Shown piece after piece: positions 1 to 6,253 of a stretch of 12,359 nucleotides of DNA. Where the stretch lies: positions 263,342 through 275,700 of the forward strand of contig MU646512.1 in NCBI GenBank assembly GCA_026770585.1, written 5' to 3'. The translations under genes were made by a program, and so were the position numbers. The stretch is from Baffinella frigidus (Eukaryota; Cryptophyceae; Cryptomonadales; Baffinellaceae). The first letter of the stretch is position 1; each line of letters opens with the position of its first letter. Below the pieces are notes generated by a model that searched no databases, had not been told where the DNA came from, and worked only from the letters and a program-made list of their open reading frames with translations.

Positions 1-40
1 CTCTCCCCACCTCCTCGCGCGTCCCCCCCCCCGCGCCTCG

Positions 41-113
41 ATCGAGGAAGGCGTCCGAAGGCGAGTTTTGACCAACAGTTTGACCATCATCGAGGATGGC
101 GTCCGAAGGCGAG
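41..113 (+). repeat. 25-bp direct repeat pair
   Basis: Two 25-bp copies (41-65 and 89-113) differ at one base, AAGGCG against ATGGCG, with a 48-bp period. Related phrases of the form cgag-aagg-a/tggcga reappear near 4037, 5126 and 5288, so this is a dispersed short repeat. It is followed by GAGGTGTTGC, which starts the next repeat. Confidence 0.75.
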
Positions 114-155
114 GTGTTGCTCTTGCGGATACGCGCGAGGTTGCGCCGCTCTGCG
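111..155 (+). repeat. Direct repeat, copy 1 (copy 2 at 567-605)
   Basis: Both copies begin GAGGTGTTGC and end GCGCCGCTCTGCG, with a diverged middle and a 6-bp length difference. Copy 1 runs directly into the first hairpin element. Copy 2 runs into the telomere-like tract at 606. The repeats therefore bracket the tandem arrays at 312-560. Confidence 0.6.
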
Positions 156-163
156 ATCTCATA

Positions 164-294
164 GGAAAACGGTTTTGATTTAAAACTTTCTGGCAATGAA
201 ATTTACTACACATCATGAGTTTTACTAGTGATATTAAAGTCTTCGTGTAGTAATTTTCATTGAATCCAAATATTTTAAATTAAAACCGTTTTCG
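164..294. mobile_element. Hairpin element 1 (TTTACTACAC core family, MITE-like)
   Basis: A 131-bp inverted-repeat element. Its arms begin GGAAAACGG and end CCGTTTTCG. Each arm carries the family core, AATGAAATTTACTACAC on the left and GTGTAGTAATTTTCATTG on the right, around a roughly 33-bp AT-rich loop containing GATATTAAAG. It is preceded by TA (162-163) and followed by AA (295-296), compatible with a decayed TA target duplication. The pairing continues outside as GCGATCTCA at 153-161 and TGAGATCGC at 297-305, so the element sits at the centre of a palindromic target. It has no coding capacity. Known Tc1/mariner-derived MITEs use TA sites; membership of that group is inferred. Confidence 0.8.
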
Positions 295-311
295 AATGAG
301 ATCGCGCATAA

Positions 312-407
312 CTATGCGTCACCGTGTGCTAACGAGAACGCCGCTATGCGTCAGCTTATGCTAAGGGCAGAGCCGCTATGCGCCAGCTAGTACCAAGGAG
401 AGAGCCA
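312..407 (+). repeat. Tandem array, 32 bp x 3
   Basis: CTATGCGTCA-type units start at 312, 344 and 376, exactly 32 bp apart. The copies are diverged; the best conserved part is CTATGCGYCASCT. No function is apparent. Confidence 0.75.
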
Positions 408-470
408 TCAAGGATGACCGAGGGGGAGCCATGGTACCCCACCAGTGCGGGTGCGGGTGTCTGGTAAAGT

Positions 471-560
471 CACCCCGGCCATCCTACACGGGATCACTAT
501 GACGCCGGCCATCCTACACGGGATGAACATGACGCCGGCCATTCTACACGGGACCGTATC
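471..560 (+). repeat. Tandem array, 30 bp x 3
   Basis: Three 30-bp units, each with CCGGCCATCCTACACGGGA or a one-base variant, start at 471, 501 and 531. It is unrelated in sequence to the preceding 32-bp array but lies 63 bp from it. Confidence 0.85.
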
Positions 561-605
561 ACACCTGAGGTGTTGCGGGTGCGCGCGAGCGTGCGCCGCT
601 CTGCG

Positions 606-681
606 TTAGGTTTCGGGTTTCGGGTTCAGGGGTTGGGGTTTAGGGTTTAGGTTTTAGGGTTTATTAGGGTTGAGGGTTTGG
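606..681 (+). repeat. Degenerate telomere-like tract (TTTAGGG type, G strand)
   Basis: About 75 bp of TTTAGGG-like units with variants such as TTTCGGG, GTTTAGG and TTGAGGG. It includes GGGTTTAGGGTTTAGG. The decay suggests an old interstitial tract rather than a chromosome end. Confidence 0.7.
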
Positions 682-729
682 CGTTGGCACCGCACGGCGC
701 GCCAGAGACCGGGACTTGGAAATCTACAA

Positions 730-825
730 AACTTTGAAACAGTTTAACTATGAAACAGTCGAATTAAAAACAGTTTAAGTATGAAACAGTCTACGAAACT
801 TTGGAACAGTTTAACTATGAAACGG
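730..825 (+). repeat. Tandem array, 31 bp x 3
   Basis: Units at 730-760 and 761-791 are each 31 bp; the third (792-825) is 34 bp. All share AACAGTTTAASTATGAAAC. The array is AT-rich, unlike the GC-rich minisatellite that follows about 110 bp later. Confidence 0.75.
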
Positions 826-935
826 GTTCCCGCAAGATGAATCAATTCAGAACCAGGAACTGGAAACGGGGTCGACAGAAGCCGAGTTTCCTTAGATTCG
901 CAAGGCTCGGGCTCCGCCAGCTGGGCAGTTCGGGG

Positions 936-1245
936 GGGGCGGGGGGCGTGTGTGCGCACACTTGCGGGGACGTGACACATGCATGCGCACACTTCAAGGG
1001 ACGAGACCAAGGCGTGTAAACGCTTAACCGGACGCGACACGGGTGTGTGTATACGTGCGGGGACGAGACATAGGGATGTGTACATTTGCAGGGACAAGAC
1101 ACGGGCTTCTGCACAGTTGCAGGGAAGAGACACAGGGGTGTGCACACTTGAAGGGACGAGACCAAGGCGTGTGCACGCTTGAATGGACAAGACCCGGGAA
1201 TGGGCACACTTGAAGGGACGAGACCGAGGGCGCGAGCGGCAGAAG
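936..1245 (+). repeat. 31-bp minisatellite, about ten copies
   Basis: GGGACGAGAC-type starts occur at 967, 998, 1029, 1060, 1091, 1122, 1153, 1184 and 1215, always 31 bp apart, with a weaker unit at 936. The best units contain GTGTGCACAC, a perfect 10-bp palindrome. Since 31 is not a multiple of three, the array opens reading frames on both strands; those frames are repeat by-products. There are no unique spacers, so it is not a CRISPR array. Confidence 0.92.
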
Positions 1246-1327
1246 GGATGGCGCACGCGCCTCCTCGCTCCTGAAGCGAAGCGAATCCTGCACGAGACAA
1301 AAAAAAGAGCCCGGGGTCACCGAATTT

Positions 1328-1436
1328 CATCTCGGCCCATACCAGAAACTGTCCTGATGAAAAGGCGTAAGATAGCATCATTTGATGCCTAAAATAGCGT
1401 ATACACCCTTACCTTCCGCGTGGGGAGCCTAAGATA
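1328..1436 (-). mobile_element. 109-bp element, free copy
   Basis: This segment has a reverse-complement partner at 9639-9747, also exactly 109 bp, with about six mismatches. It begins CATCTCGGCCCATACC, ends GGAGCCTAAGATA, and contains the 14-bp palindrome-like centre GCATCATTTGATGC. The other copy has a clear 9-bp target duplication; here the flanks do not match. A weaker outer pairing with 1440-1456 (GGATAGATTCTGTCTCGGT) may mean this copy once extended further. Confidence 0.78.
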
Positions 1437-1493
1437 GTGGGATAGATTCTGTCTCGGTCCGAAATTAAATTGCTTCACCCTCAATCAGACTTA

Positions 1494-1637
1494 TCTCAGA
1501 AAACGAGTTCTAAAACTCGTTTTCTTAAGTCAATTCCCCTATAAATTTGTCAACTTATGCGGAGAGTAAAGAATAAGTTGACGAATTTGTAGGGGGATTG
1601 ACTTAAGAAAACGAGTTTTAGAACTCGTTTTCTGAGA
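1494..1637. mobile_element. 144-bp palindromic element flanked by TA
   Basis: Arms of about 65 bp, starting TCTCAGAAAACGAG and ending CTCGTTTTCTGAGA, pair with only about three mismatches around a loop near 1560-1573. TA lies on both sides (1492-1493 and 1638-1639). Each arm contains its own smaller palindrome, an AAACGAG...CTCGTTT hairpin. The motif GTCAACTTAT (1549) pairs with ATAAGTTGAC (from 1573). It resembles a TA-targeting MITE and encodes nothing. Confidence 0.8.
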
Positions 1638-1653
1638 TAAAGACTGAGACAGA

Positions 1654-1805
1654 CGTTTGACAGAGGGCCTGGTTTGCAGCGGACTTCGAAGGGATTTTGG
1701 AATAACCCTTAAGCGATAACACCTAGGACCCTACGGTAGGCAACCCGTAGGGGCATAGGGGGGTTCGAATCTTGCACGGCACCACGTCAGGCCCTCTGTC
1801 AAACG
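1654..1805. mobile_element. Inverted-repeat element with 18-bp perfect ends
   Basis: CGTTTGACAGAGGGCCTG (1654-1671) is the exact reverse complement of 1788-1805. The interior holds a CCTACGGTAGG palindrome and CAACCCGTAGG, phrases shared with 3064-3085 and the family at 7694, 10961 and 11675. The last 40 bp (1766-1805) recur at 2260-2299 with about six differences. No target duplication is clear. Confidence 0.7.
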
Positions 1806-1827
1806 AAGCAAACCCAAAATCGTCCCA

Positions 1828-2003
1828 AATCTCATCCCGCCATTCATTTGTTTTAAATGGTTCGGAGTTCCCCGAATGCATAGAATTTACTTCACAATTG
1901 GTCACGTCCAGGCCTGGACACGACTGATTTGGTCATTTGTGTAGTACATTTCGTTGATTCGGGGAACTCCGAACCATTTAAATCAAATGCCTGGCGGGAT
2001 TAA
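1828..2003. mobile_element. Large palindrome carrying the TTTACTACAC core
   Basis: Arms of about 63-70 bp include ATGGTTCGGAGTTCCCCGAAT on the left (one base more than needed here; key part GGAGTTCCCCGAAT) and its complement at about 1957-1978. Just inside are GAATTTACTTCACAA (left) and TTGTGTAGTACATTTC-like sequence (right), the same core as the hairpin elements. The centre is GGTCACGT followed by GTCCAGGCCTGGAC, a perfect 14-bp palindrome. Outer pairing continues through ATCCCGCC and GGCGGGAT. Confidence 0.7.
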
Positions 2004-2024
2004 ATCGCAGATCGACGTTGACAT

Positions 2025-2086
2025 CGAGTGAAGAGTGATTTTTCACTTTGGGGGAATAGCAAGTCCTGGAGGGACGCAAATCCTGC
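2025..2086 (+). repeat. 62-bp direct repeat, copy 1 (copy 2 at 2733-2794)
   Basis: Both copies start CGAGTGAAGAGT and contain AATAGCAAGTCCTGGAGGGA. They differ at about eight of 62 positions, with no indel. Copy 1 precedes a branched palindrome; copy 2 leads directly into the 128-bp repeat at 2785. Confidence 0.8.
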
Positions 2087-2104
2087 TCGGTACCACGCCA
2101 GGTT

Positions 2105-2252
2105 CTACGCTAAACCTGAGTGTGGGCAATCGCATCGATTCGCTTTACACAAAAAGGCCGGATTTCCGGCCTTTTCTTCAAAAGTTGACAGAATTTCAAG
2201 GGAATCTGTCAAAATCAACTTTTGCGATTGCTTCCACTCAGGTCTAGCGTAG
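2105..2252. repeat. T-shaped (three-stem) palindrome
   Basis: A 30-bp outer stem (2105-2134 with 2223-2252, about four mismatches) encloses two separate hairpins. One is AAAAGGCCGG/CCGGCCTTTT at 2152-2175. The other, 2180-2223, contains AAAGTTGACAG and CTGTCAAAATCAACTTT. Either strand could fold as a T or cruciform. It is followed by a 40-bp repeat (2260-2299) also found at 1766-1805. The nested hairpins may be later insertions into a simple palindrome. Confidence 0.75.
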
Positions 2253-2414
2253 TACACACCGAACCCTGCACGGCACCACGCCAGACCCTTTGTGAAACGC
2301 CGCGGGTACAATCTCACATGCAAACATATTCAATTTAAATCATTTTTTTGCTATGTTAGGGGTTGTTTGGGGGCTATGGCGAAGTTGTATCGAGGCTAAG
2401 ATGGCAAATCAAAA

Positions 2415-2563
2415 CATTGCACTGCCAGGCCGGAGATTTTGTAAAAGTCACTTCACCCACAAAATCTGTCAACTTAGAAACGAGGTACCCGTAATGGGTA
2501 CTTCGAAAACCGATTTTCGCCTTGAGGTAACTAATACAAAAACTCCGGCCTGGCAGTGCATTG
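2415..2563. repeat. 149-bp inverted repeat
   Basis: Arms of about 28 bp contain GCACTGCCAGGCCGGAG (left) and CTCCGGCCTGGCAGTGC (right). The roughly 90-bp interior has smaller hairpins, GAGGTACCCG-TAA-TGGGTACTTC and CGAAAACCGATTTTCG, plus one GTCAACTT motif at 2468. An overlapping open frame is an effect of this structure. Confidence 0.7.
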
Positions 2564-2649
2564 AGATAACACTCCTCGCTCCTGCAGCGGCGCGAAACCG
2601 GCAGGTGGACACAGCGCTGCTAGCGAGTTCGTGCAGTCGGGCTCTCTCA

Positions 2650-2733
2650 CACCCCTAAGCCTGCACCCCAACCCCCAAACCGCCCCACCCACACCCCAAC
2701 ACCCCCTTACCCCTTACCCTGAACCCTGAACCC
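2650..2733 (-). repeat. C-rich tract with telomere-like 7-bp end
   Basis: A C-rich, G-poor stretch that resolves at 2702-2733 into a 7-bp period, CCCTTAC CCCTTAC CCTGAAC CCTGAAC. These are one- or two-base variants of the C-strand telomere unit CCCTAAA. The second copy of the 62-bp repeat starts at its end. Confidence 0.55.
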
Positions 2734-2784
2734 GAGTGAAGAGTAAGTGTTGACTTTGGAAGAATAGCAAGTCCTGGAGGGACG

Positions 2785-2912
2785 CGAACCCTGCACAGGA
2801 CACGGCGGGTCCATTTATTTTCGCAGTATTAATTTAGAATTGCTCGGTACAAAGACAGGTTATTGGCAGGTCTGACTCACATCGGAGGGGGACCTAACAA
2901 GCCTCCGGCGGC
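2785..2912 (+). repeat. 128-bp direct repeat, copy 1 (copy 2 at 3852-3979)
   Basis: The two copies are the same length and differ at about four positions, roughly 97% identity. Each starts CGAACCCTGCACAGGACAC and ends CCTCCRGCGGC. Identity stops abruptly at both ends. There are no terminal inverted repeats and no coding signal. Confidence 0.85.
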
Positions 2913-2965
2913 CCCTGCGGGGGGCTTGCTGCGCGACCCGAATCCCGGTCGGCGGTAATGCCACA

Positions 2966-3112
2966 AGCCAACGCCAGCGGACCCCTTAACCAACGGCAGG
3001 AACCCCCCCTCCTCCTACGACCTTTAAAACAAAAAGGTCTTTAGAAGTCGTGGGAGGGGGGCTCCTACCGTAGGCAATCCGTAGGCTCTAAGTACCTCGC
3101 TGGCGTTAGCTT
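2966..3112. repeat. 147-bp nested palindrome
   Basis: Outer arms AGCCAACGCCAGCG and CGCTGGCGTTAGCT enclose an inner stem, GGAACCCCCCCTCC (from 2999) with GGGAGGGGGGCTCC (to 3064), around a GACCTTT...AAAGGTC hairpin. The right side also holds CCTACCGTAGGCAATCCG, like the interior of the element at 1654. Confidence 0.7.
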
Positions 3113-3149
3113 TTCAGAGGACACTGTTTCTGGTTTGTGACCTGGCGTA

Positions 3150-3279
3150 TGGGAACACTTTTAACTTATAAACTTGGATTCAATGAAAATTACCACACGT
3201 TTGCTTTAATATTGCTAATAAAGATCGTGCTGTGTAGTAAATTTCATTGAACCAAGTTTATAAATTAAAAGTGTTTCCA
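3150..3279. mobile_element. Hairpin element 2 (core family), inserted in an older palindrome
   Basis: A 130-bp element, TGGGAACACTTTTAA to TTAAAAGTGTTTCCA, with core copies ATGAAAATTACCACAC and GTGTAGTAAATTTCATTG. It is close to element 4 (6673-6804) in reverse orientation: arms and loop both match. TA precedes it (3148-3149) and CA follows, consistent with a TA duplication carrying one change. Outside it a second inverted repeat continues, TCTGGTTTGTGACCTGGCG (from 3129) with CGCCAGGCCACAAACCAGA (to 3317), so the element lies inside another palindrome. Confidence 0.82.
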
Positions 3280-3322
3280 CAGATGGCCATCTGTGCCACG
3301 CCAGGCCACAAACCAGACATTC

Positions 3323-3375
3323 AAGGTGGAGGCTCTCTCCTATTAAAAGTGTTTTCTGGTACACGTGAAACATTT
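3323..3375 (+). repeat. 53-bp direct repeat, copy 1 (copy 2 at 3556-3608)
   Basis: The two copies appear identical over 53 bp from AAGGTGGAGGCTCTC through GAAACATTT. They are 233 bp apart. The sequence between them (3376-3555) is unique and includes GGTCACGT followed by a CCCCCCGGGGG palindrome (3439-3457). Confidence 0.85.
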
Positions 3376-3640
3376 CTGATGAGCGGTTTGGACGGGTCTG
3401 GCGCGGTTCATACAGTTTTGCCTTGGGAGGCTTTTGGTGGTCACGTCCCCCCGGGGGATCCATAAAATCCATTTTAAAACAGATCCTGGCCCCAGGAGCG
3501 AGAAGGACGTGGAGCTGGCCCGGACGCACCGCGTCACCATTGGGCCTGTTCTTTGAAGGTGGAGGCTCTCTCCTATTAAAAGTGTTTTCTGGTACACGTG
3601 AAACATTTTTGCGCATTGCAATGGCTCCAATTGCACGGGA

Positions 3641-3672
3641 CAGGGCCGGATTTGACAAATCCGGCCCTCTGT
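3641..3672. repeat. Short strong hairpin
   Basis: CAGGGCCGGATTT-GAC-AAATCCGGCCC forms an 11-bp perfect stem with a 3-base loop, extended imperfectly by ACAG and CTGT. The stem resembles the GGCCGGA hairpin at 2152. No adjacent gene suggests a terminator role. Confidence 0.6.
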
Positions 3673-3760
3673 CGACCACCACGCTCTGCCTCAGTCTGAT
3701 TCAGGCGCAGCTATTTGGTGAGCCCGGGCGGTTTTCTACTCCACAGACGAATTTGTAATT

Positions 3761-3796
3761 CGACGAATTTGTACCGCACACCCAGCATGTCAACTT
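3761..3796 (+). repeat. 40-bp mini-element, degraded copy
   Basis: It matches the complete mini-elements at 9349, 9541 and (reversed) 7563 through ATTTGTACCGCA, CCCAG and GTCAACTT, then continues GAGAATAGTC as in the 9349 copy. The left AAGTTGAC arm has decayed. Upstream 3692-3745 is also related to 9299-9348, so a longer segment was duplicated. Confidence 0.65.
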
Positions 3797-3799
3797 GAG

Positions 3800-4028
3800 A
3801 ATAGTCTATCAACCCGAATGAGATAGAACGAGGTGTTGGAGAGGTGTACACCGAACCCTGCACAGGACACGGCGGGTCCATTTATTTTCGCAGTATTAAT
3901 CAAGAATTGCTCGGTACAAAGACAGGTTATTGGCAGGTCGGACTCACATCGGAGGGGGACCTAACAAGCCTCCAGCGGCATAATAGTCTATCAACCCGAA
4001 TGAGACAGAACGAGGTGTTGGAGAGGTG
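3800..4028 (+). repeat. 128-bp repeat copy 2, flanked by 47-bp direct repeats
   Basis: The 47-bp sequence at 3800-3846 (AATAGTCTATCAACCCG to GGAGAGGTG) recurs at 3982-4028 with one mismatch. Between them lies the second 128-bp copy (3852-3979). The other 128-bp copy lacks these flanks. This could be insertion with a long target duplication or repair-associated duplication. The open frame across 3844-4086 has no recognisable domain. Confidence 0.75.
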
Positions 4029-4078
4029 GACGTTCCGAGAAGGATGGCGAAGCCATGGATGGTGTCGAGGTCGCAATT

Positions 4079-4219
4079 TCACGTGAAAACGGTGTTAATT
4101 TGAAACCTTGGGAATCAGTGAAAATTACTACACGAATGCTTCACTATTATTAATAAAGAAGATGCTGTGTTGTAAATTTCATTGCCCAGAAGTTGTAAAT
4201 TAAAACCGTTTTCACGTGA
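4079..4219. mobile_element. Hairpin element 3 (core family)
   Basis: Arms start CACGTGAAAACGGTGTTAA and end TTAAAACCGTTTTCACGTG, with internal GTGAAAATTACTACAC and GTGTTGTAAATTTCATTG. The loop contains ATTATTAATAAAG. Its outer arms resemble element 1 (AAAACGGT), making these two a subgroup. Arms have diverged more than in element 5. The insertion boundary is unclear because both ends carry CACGTG. Confidence 0.75.
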
Positions 4220-4245
4220 CATTGGCTCCAACCCCGAGCCGTTTT

Positions 4246-4460
4246 CTTCCACAAAATTGACTTTTGAATACCGTTTCCCTCCAAAACTTGACTTTGGAAT
4301 ACCCCCCCCTCCAGCCCTGCGTGGATTGGCTCCAACCCCCCCTCAAAAGTTAACTTCACCCCCAGAGGTTCCGCCCAAATTCGCACAAAAGTCATTTTAC
4401 ATCTACTTTTAGATGTCTTGCCTGGAGATTAGAGAAGTCCGATCCAGGTTTGCAGGAGAA
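4246..4460. other. No gene seen; pyrimidine-rich unique sequence
   Basis: The stretch contains loosely repeated phrases such as AAAATTGACTTTTGAATACC and AAAACTTGACTTTGGAATAC (about 4251-4304) and runs of C. I see no coding or RNA signature. Confidence 0.5.
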
Positions 4461-4668
4461 CCACTCGAGGCTAGAAATGGGACCATTGTAAAACAGAGCT
4501 TCTTTTACAAGTGAAGGGGTGAAAAAAATGTGTAGTAACTTTCATACAAATAGGGGCATTTGGTCACGTAGCTCAAGTTATAACTTGAGCTACGTGACCA
4601 AGCATGCCCGTGACTGGTACTAAATTTAACAACCCCTCATTCAAAATCCCCCCTCTTCCAGCCTCGAG
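4461..4668 (+). repeat. Duplicated segment, copy 1 (no insertions)
   Basis: Positions 4461-4619 align to 5850-6008 at equal length (159 bp). Positions 4620-4668 (CTAAATTTAACAACCCC to CAGCCTCGAG) align to 6205-6253. Copy 1 lacks the two elements found in copy 2 and so serves as an empty-site reference. A core-like GTGTAGTAACTTTCA lies at about 4531. Confidence 0.88.
4561..4600. repeat. Perfect 40-bp palindrome with no loop
   Basis: TGGTCACGTAGCTCAAGTTA is followed directly by its exact reverse complement. The dyad centre is TA. The arms begin with GGTCACGT, a motif seen beside other palindromes here. The equivalent position of the duplicate (5951-5990) keeps GTCACGTA but has a different inner arm that still self-pairs. 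Confidence 0.92.
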
Positions 4669-4680
4669 TGGAAGGCGAGG

Positions 4681-5117
4681 AGTGATGGAGGGGTGTTTGG
4701 CACTTGTTTTTTCAAAACTTGATTTTGTAGCGAAAATGAGTTAACTTGCGTCACGCGAGAGCAGAAAGATGCTCTAGAGAGTCACCTACCCAGAGTCATA
4801 TATCACCGAGTATACAACAGTATACGAAGAAAATGAGTTAACTTGCGTCGCAGACCTTCGATTTTGGGGGGCCTGTCCAGGCATATCGAAAGTGTTCCAG
4901 ACCACGATTTGAGCCACCTCTCCAGGGCTGGTGGTACTACGGGGGAGGGGTAGGTGTCTTATCTAGGCAACCGGAAAGCATATCTTGCGGTTACCGGCAG
5001 GCTCAAAGTCAATTATTTGTGGGCATTTCCGGCAACTTTTGCCGATGGCAAGGCAAAATGATAGAAAGACGCAGGGCGTAAAATGACATGTAGCTCTCCC
5101 GCGTAGTAGGAGGCGTG
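4681..5117. other. No gene seen; contains a 21-bp direct repeat
   Basis: GAAAATGAGTTAACTTGCGT plus one further base occurs at 4732-4752 and again at 4829-4849, 97 bp apart. GTATACAACAGTATAC at about 4810-4825 is a short palindrome. Nothing else is recognisable. Confidence 0.55.
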
Positions 5118-5330
5118 TGTTGAGTACCGTCGAGAAGGAAGGCGACGCCAGGAATGGCGCTTGGAAAGCGTTCGGTCCTGGATGGCTTTCAGGTATCCCG
5201 AAAAGCGTTCGGTCCTGGATGGCTTTCAGGTGTGGAAAGCGTTCGGTCCTGGATGACTTTCAGGTGTCCCGTGCAGGTTTCGGCGCGTACCGTCGAGAAC
5301 GAAGGCGAAGCCAGGGATGGTGTTGAGGTC
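5118..5330 (+). repeat. Three-copy array bracketed by a dispersed repeat
   Basis: AAAGCGTTCGGTCCTGGATG units begin at 5165, 5202 and 5236 and continue GCTTTCAGGT (ACTTTCAGGT in the third). The spacing is 37 and 34 bp. On each side stands GTACCGTCGAGAA-GAAGGCGA-GCCA-GGATGG (about 5126 and 5287), also present near 4037. A truncated unit, AAAGCGTTCGGTCC, occurs at about 6852 next to telomere-like repeats. Confidence 0.75.
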
Positions 5331-5374
5331 GCTTTTGAGCCCCCAGGCTCGCTTCATCAACGCGCACGCTGCTC

Positions 5375-5426
5375 GATTTGACCATCATTTAACGCTCGAT
5401 TTGACCATTTAACTGATGGTCAAATC
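5375..5426. repeat. 52-bp inverted repeat
   Basis: GATTTGACCATCA (5375-5387) pairs perfectly with TGATGGTCAAATC (5414-5426). The interior contains a second partial copy, GCTCGATTTGACCATTT. The window start carries a related TTTGACCATCATCGAGG at about 79-94. Confidence 0.7.
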
Positions 5427-5484
5427 ATGCAAAGCCTTACGGAAGAGAGAAGCTGCATCAGAGTCAGCAACGCGTCACCACTCC

Positions 5485-5652
5485 CACACGAGGCTACCCA
5501 GGCGAACAGAATAAAAGGGACTTTTAAAGTTTTGCGGGGAAATGATCACGTTTCCGCCCGCTGAGCGGTCGGTCGGTTACCTTATCCGTGATCATTTTCC
5601 CACAAAACTTTAAAAGTCCCTTTTATTCTGTTCGCCTGGGTAGCCTCGTGTG
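5485..5652. mobile_element. 168-bp palindrome with 66-bp arms
   Basis: Left arm 5485-5550 and right arm 5587-5652 pair at about 64 of 66 positions around a 36-bp GC-rich loop. The arms start CACACGAGGCTACCCAGG and end CCTGGGTAGCCTCGTGTG. The near-identity of the arms implies a recent origin or homogenisation. It lacks the TTTACTACAC core, and I see no convincing target duplication. Confidence 0.8.
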
Positions 5653-5849
5653 GTCGCCCGAAGCACCGTTGATTTTATTTCGGGAGAGGAGTGAATCAGT
5701 GCCACTTATTAGCGTCTTCGTTTAATTAGGCCGCCTAACTAATGTTAGCCTCCCAAATGTAATTCCTCCTAGTCAACTTCCTATTAAAGTGGGTCTTATT
5801 CAGTTATCTTGCGGAATTAAGTTGACCGTACAGCACGGATGCGGCGGAG
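5653..5849. other. No gene seen
   Basis: AT-rich unique sequence. It contains GTCAACTT at 5772 and AAGTTGAC at 5819, which form an imperfect 55-bp inverted pair, and nothing else I can identify. Confidence 0.4.
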
Positions 5850-6253
5850 CCACTCGAGGCTAGAAATGTGACTATTTTAAAACAGGGATTCTTTTACAAG
5901 TGAAGAAAACAAATAGGGGTGTAGTAATTTTCACACAAACAGGGGCGTTTAGTCACGTACCTGCGGAATATCCCGCAGGAACGTGACCAAACCTGCCCGT
6001 GACTGGTAGAGCGGGTCTCTCATTAGTTGACACCTTTTCCGTCGAAAAGCAAATTAGTGTTGAACAAAATGAGTCAACTTGTGTAGTAATTTTCATTGAA
6101 ATGCGAATTCTTTTTTTCTTGCAACCAAAATTTCTACACAAGTTGACTAATTTTGTTCAACACTAATTTGCAAAATCGTGTCAACTAATAAGAGACCCGC
6201 TCTACTAATTCTAACAACCCCACATTTAAAATGCTCCATCTTCCAGCCTCGAG
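5850..6253 (+). repeat. Duplicated segment, copy 2 (interrupted)
   Basis: Corresponds to copy 1 at 4461-4668 but is split by a 194-bp element at 6009-6202. The 40-bp palindrome position (5951-5990) has inner arms CCTGCGG...CCGCAGG instead of GCTCAAGTTA...TAACTTGAGC. The flanking GTGTAGTAATTTTCACACAAA and TGCCCGTGACTGGTA are retained. After 6253 a second element interrupts, and homology resumes briefly at 6380 (AGTGGAAG). Confidence 0.88.
6009..6202. mobile_element. 194-bp palindromic element with TA target duplication
   Basis: The ends are GAGCGGGTCTCT and AGAGACCCGCTC, flanked by TA at 6007-6008 and TA at 6203-6204. Copy 1 of the host segment has a single TA at 4618-4619 in the same context, ACTGGTACTAA, which proves insertion. 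Arms of over 85 bp pair with small indels and include ATTAGTGTTGAACAAAAT and GTCAACTT/AAGTTGAC. GTGTAGTAATTTTCATTG and AAATTTCTACAC flank the loop in the opposite order to the hairpin elements. No open frame is credible, so it is non-autonomous. Confidence 0.9.

Noticed and set aside
936-1245. CRISPR-like regular spacing (also 10081-10208)
   Set aside because: Units are contiguous with no unique spacers, and there are no cas genes; these are minisatellites.
744-1256. Overlapping open frames of up to 179 aa on both strands
   Set aside because: They run through the 31-bp minisatellite and show its periodicity; simultaneous open frames on both strands are expected from the repeat.
1758-1785. 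tRNA-like GGTTCGAATC (B-box) followed by GCACGGCACCA
   Set aside because: The flanking bases do not form a T stem and no acceptor or anticodon arm is found upstream. A tRNA-derived SINE tail is possible but unsupported.
2105-2252. T-shaped palindrome compared with viral inverted terminal repeats
   Set aside because: Only the geometry is similar. There is no replication gene, no paired second terminus and no sequence recognition.
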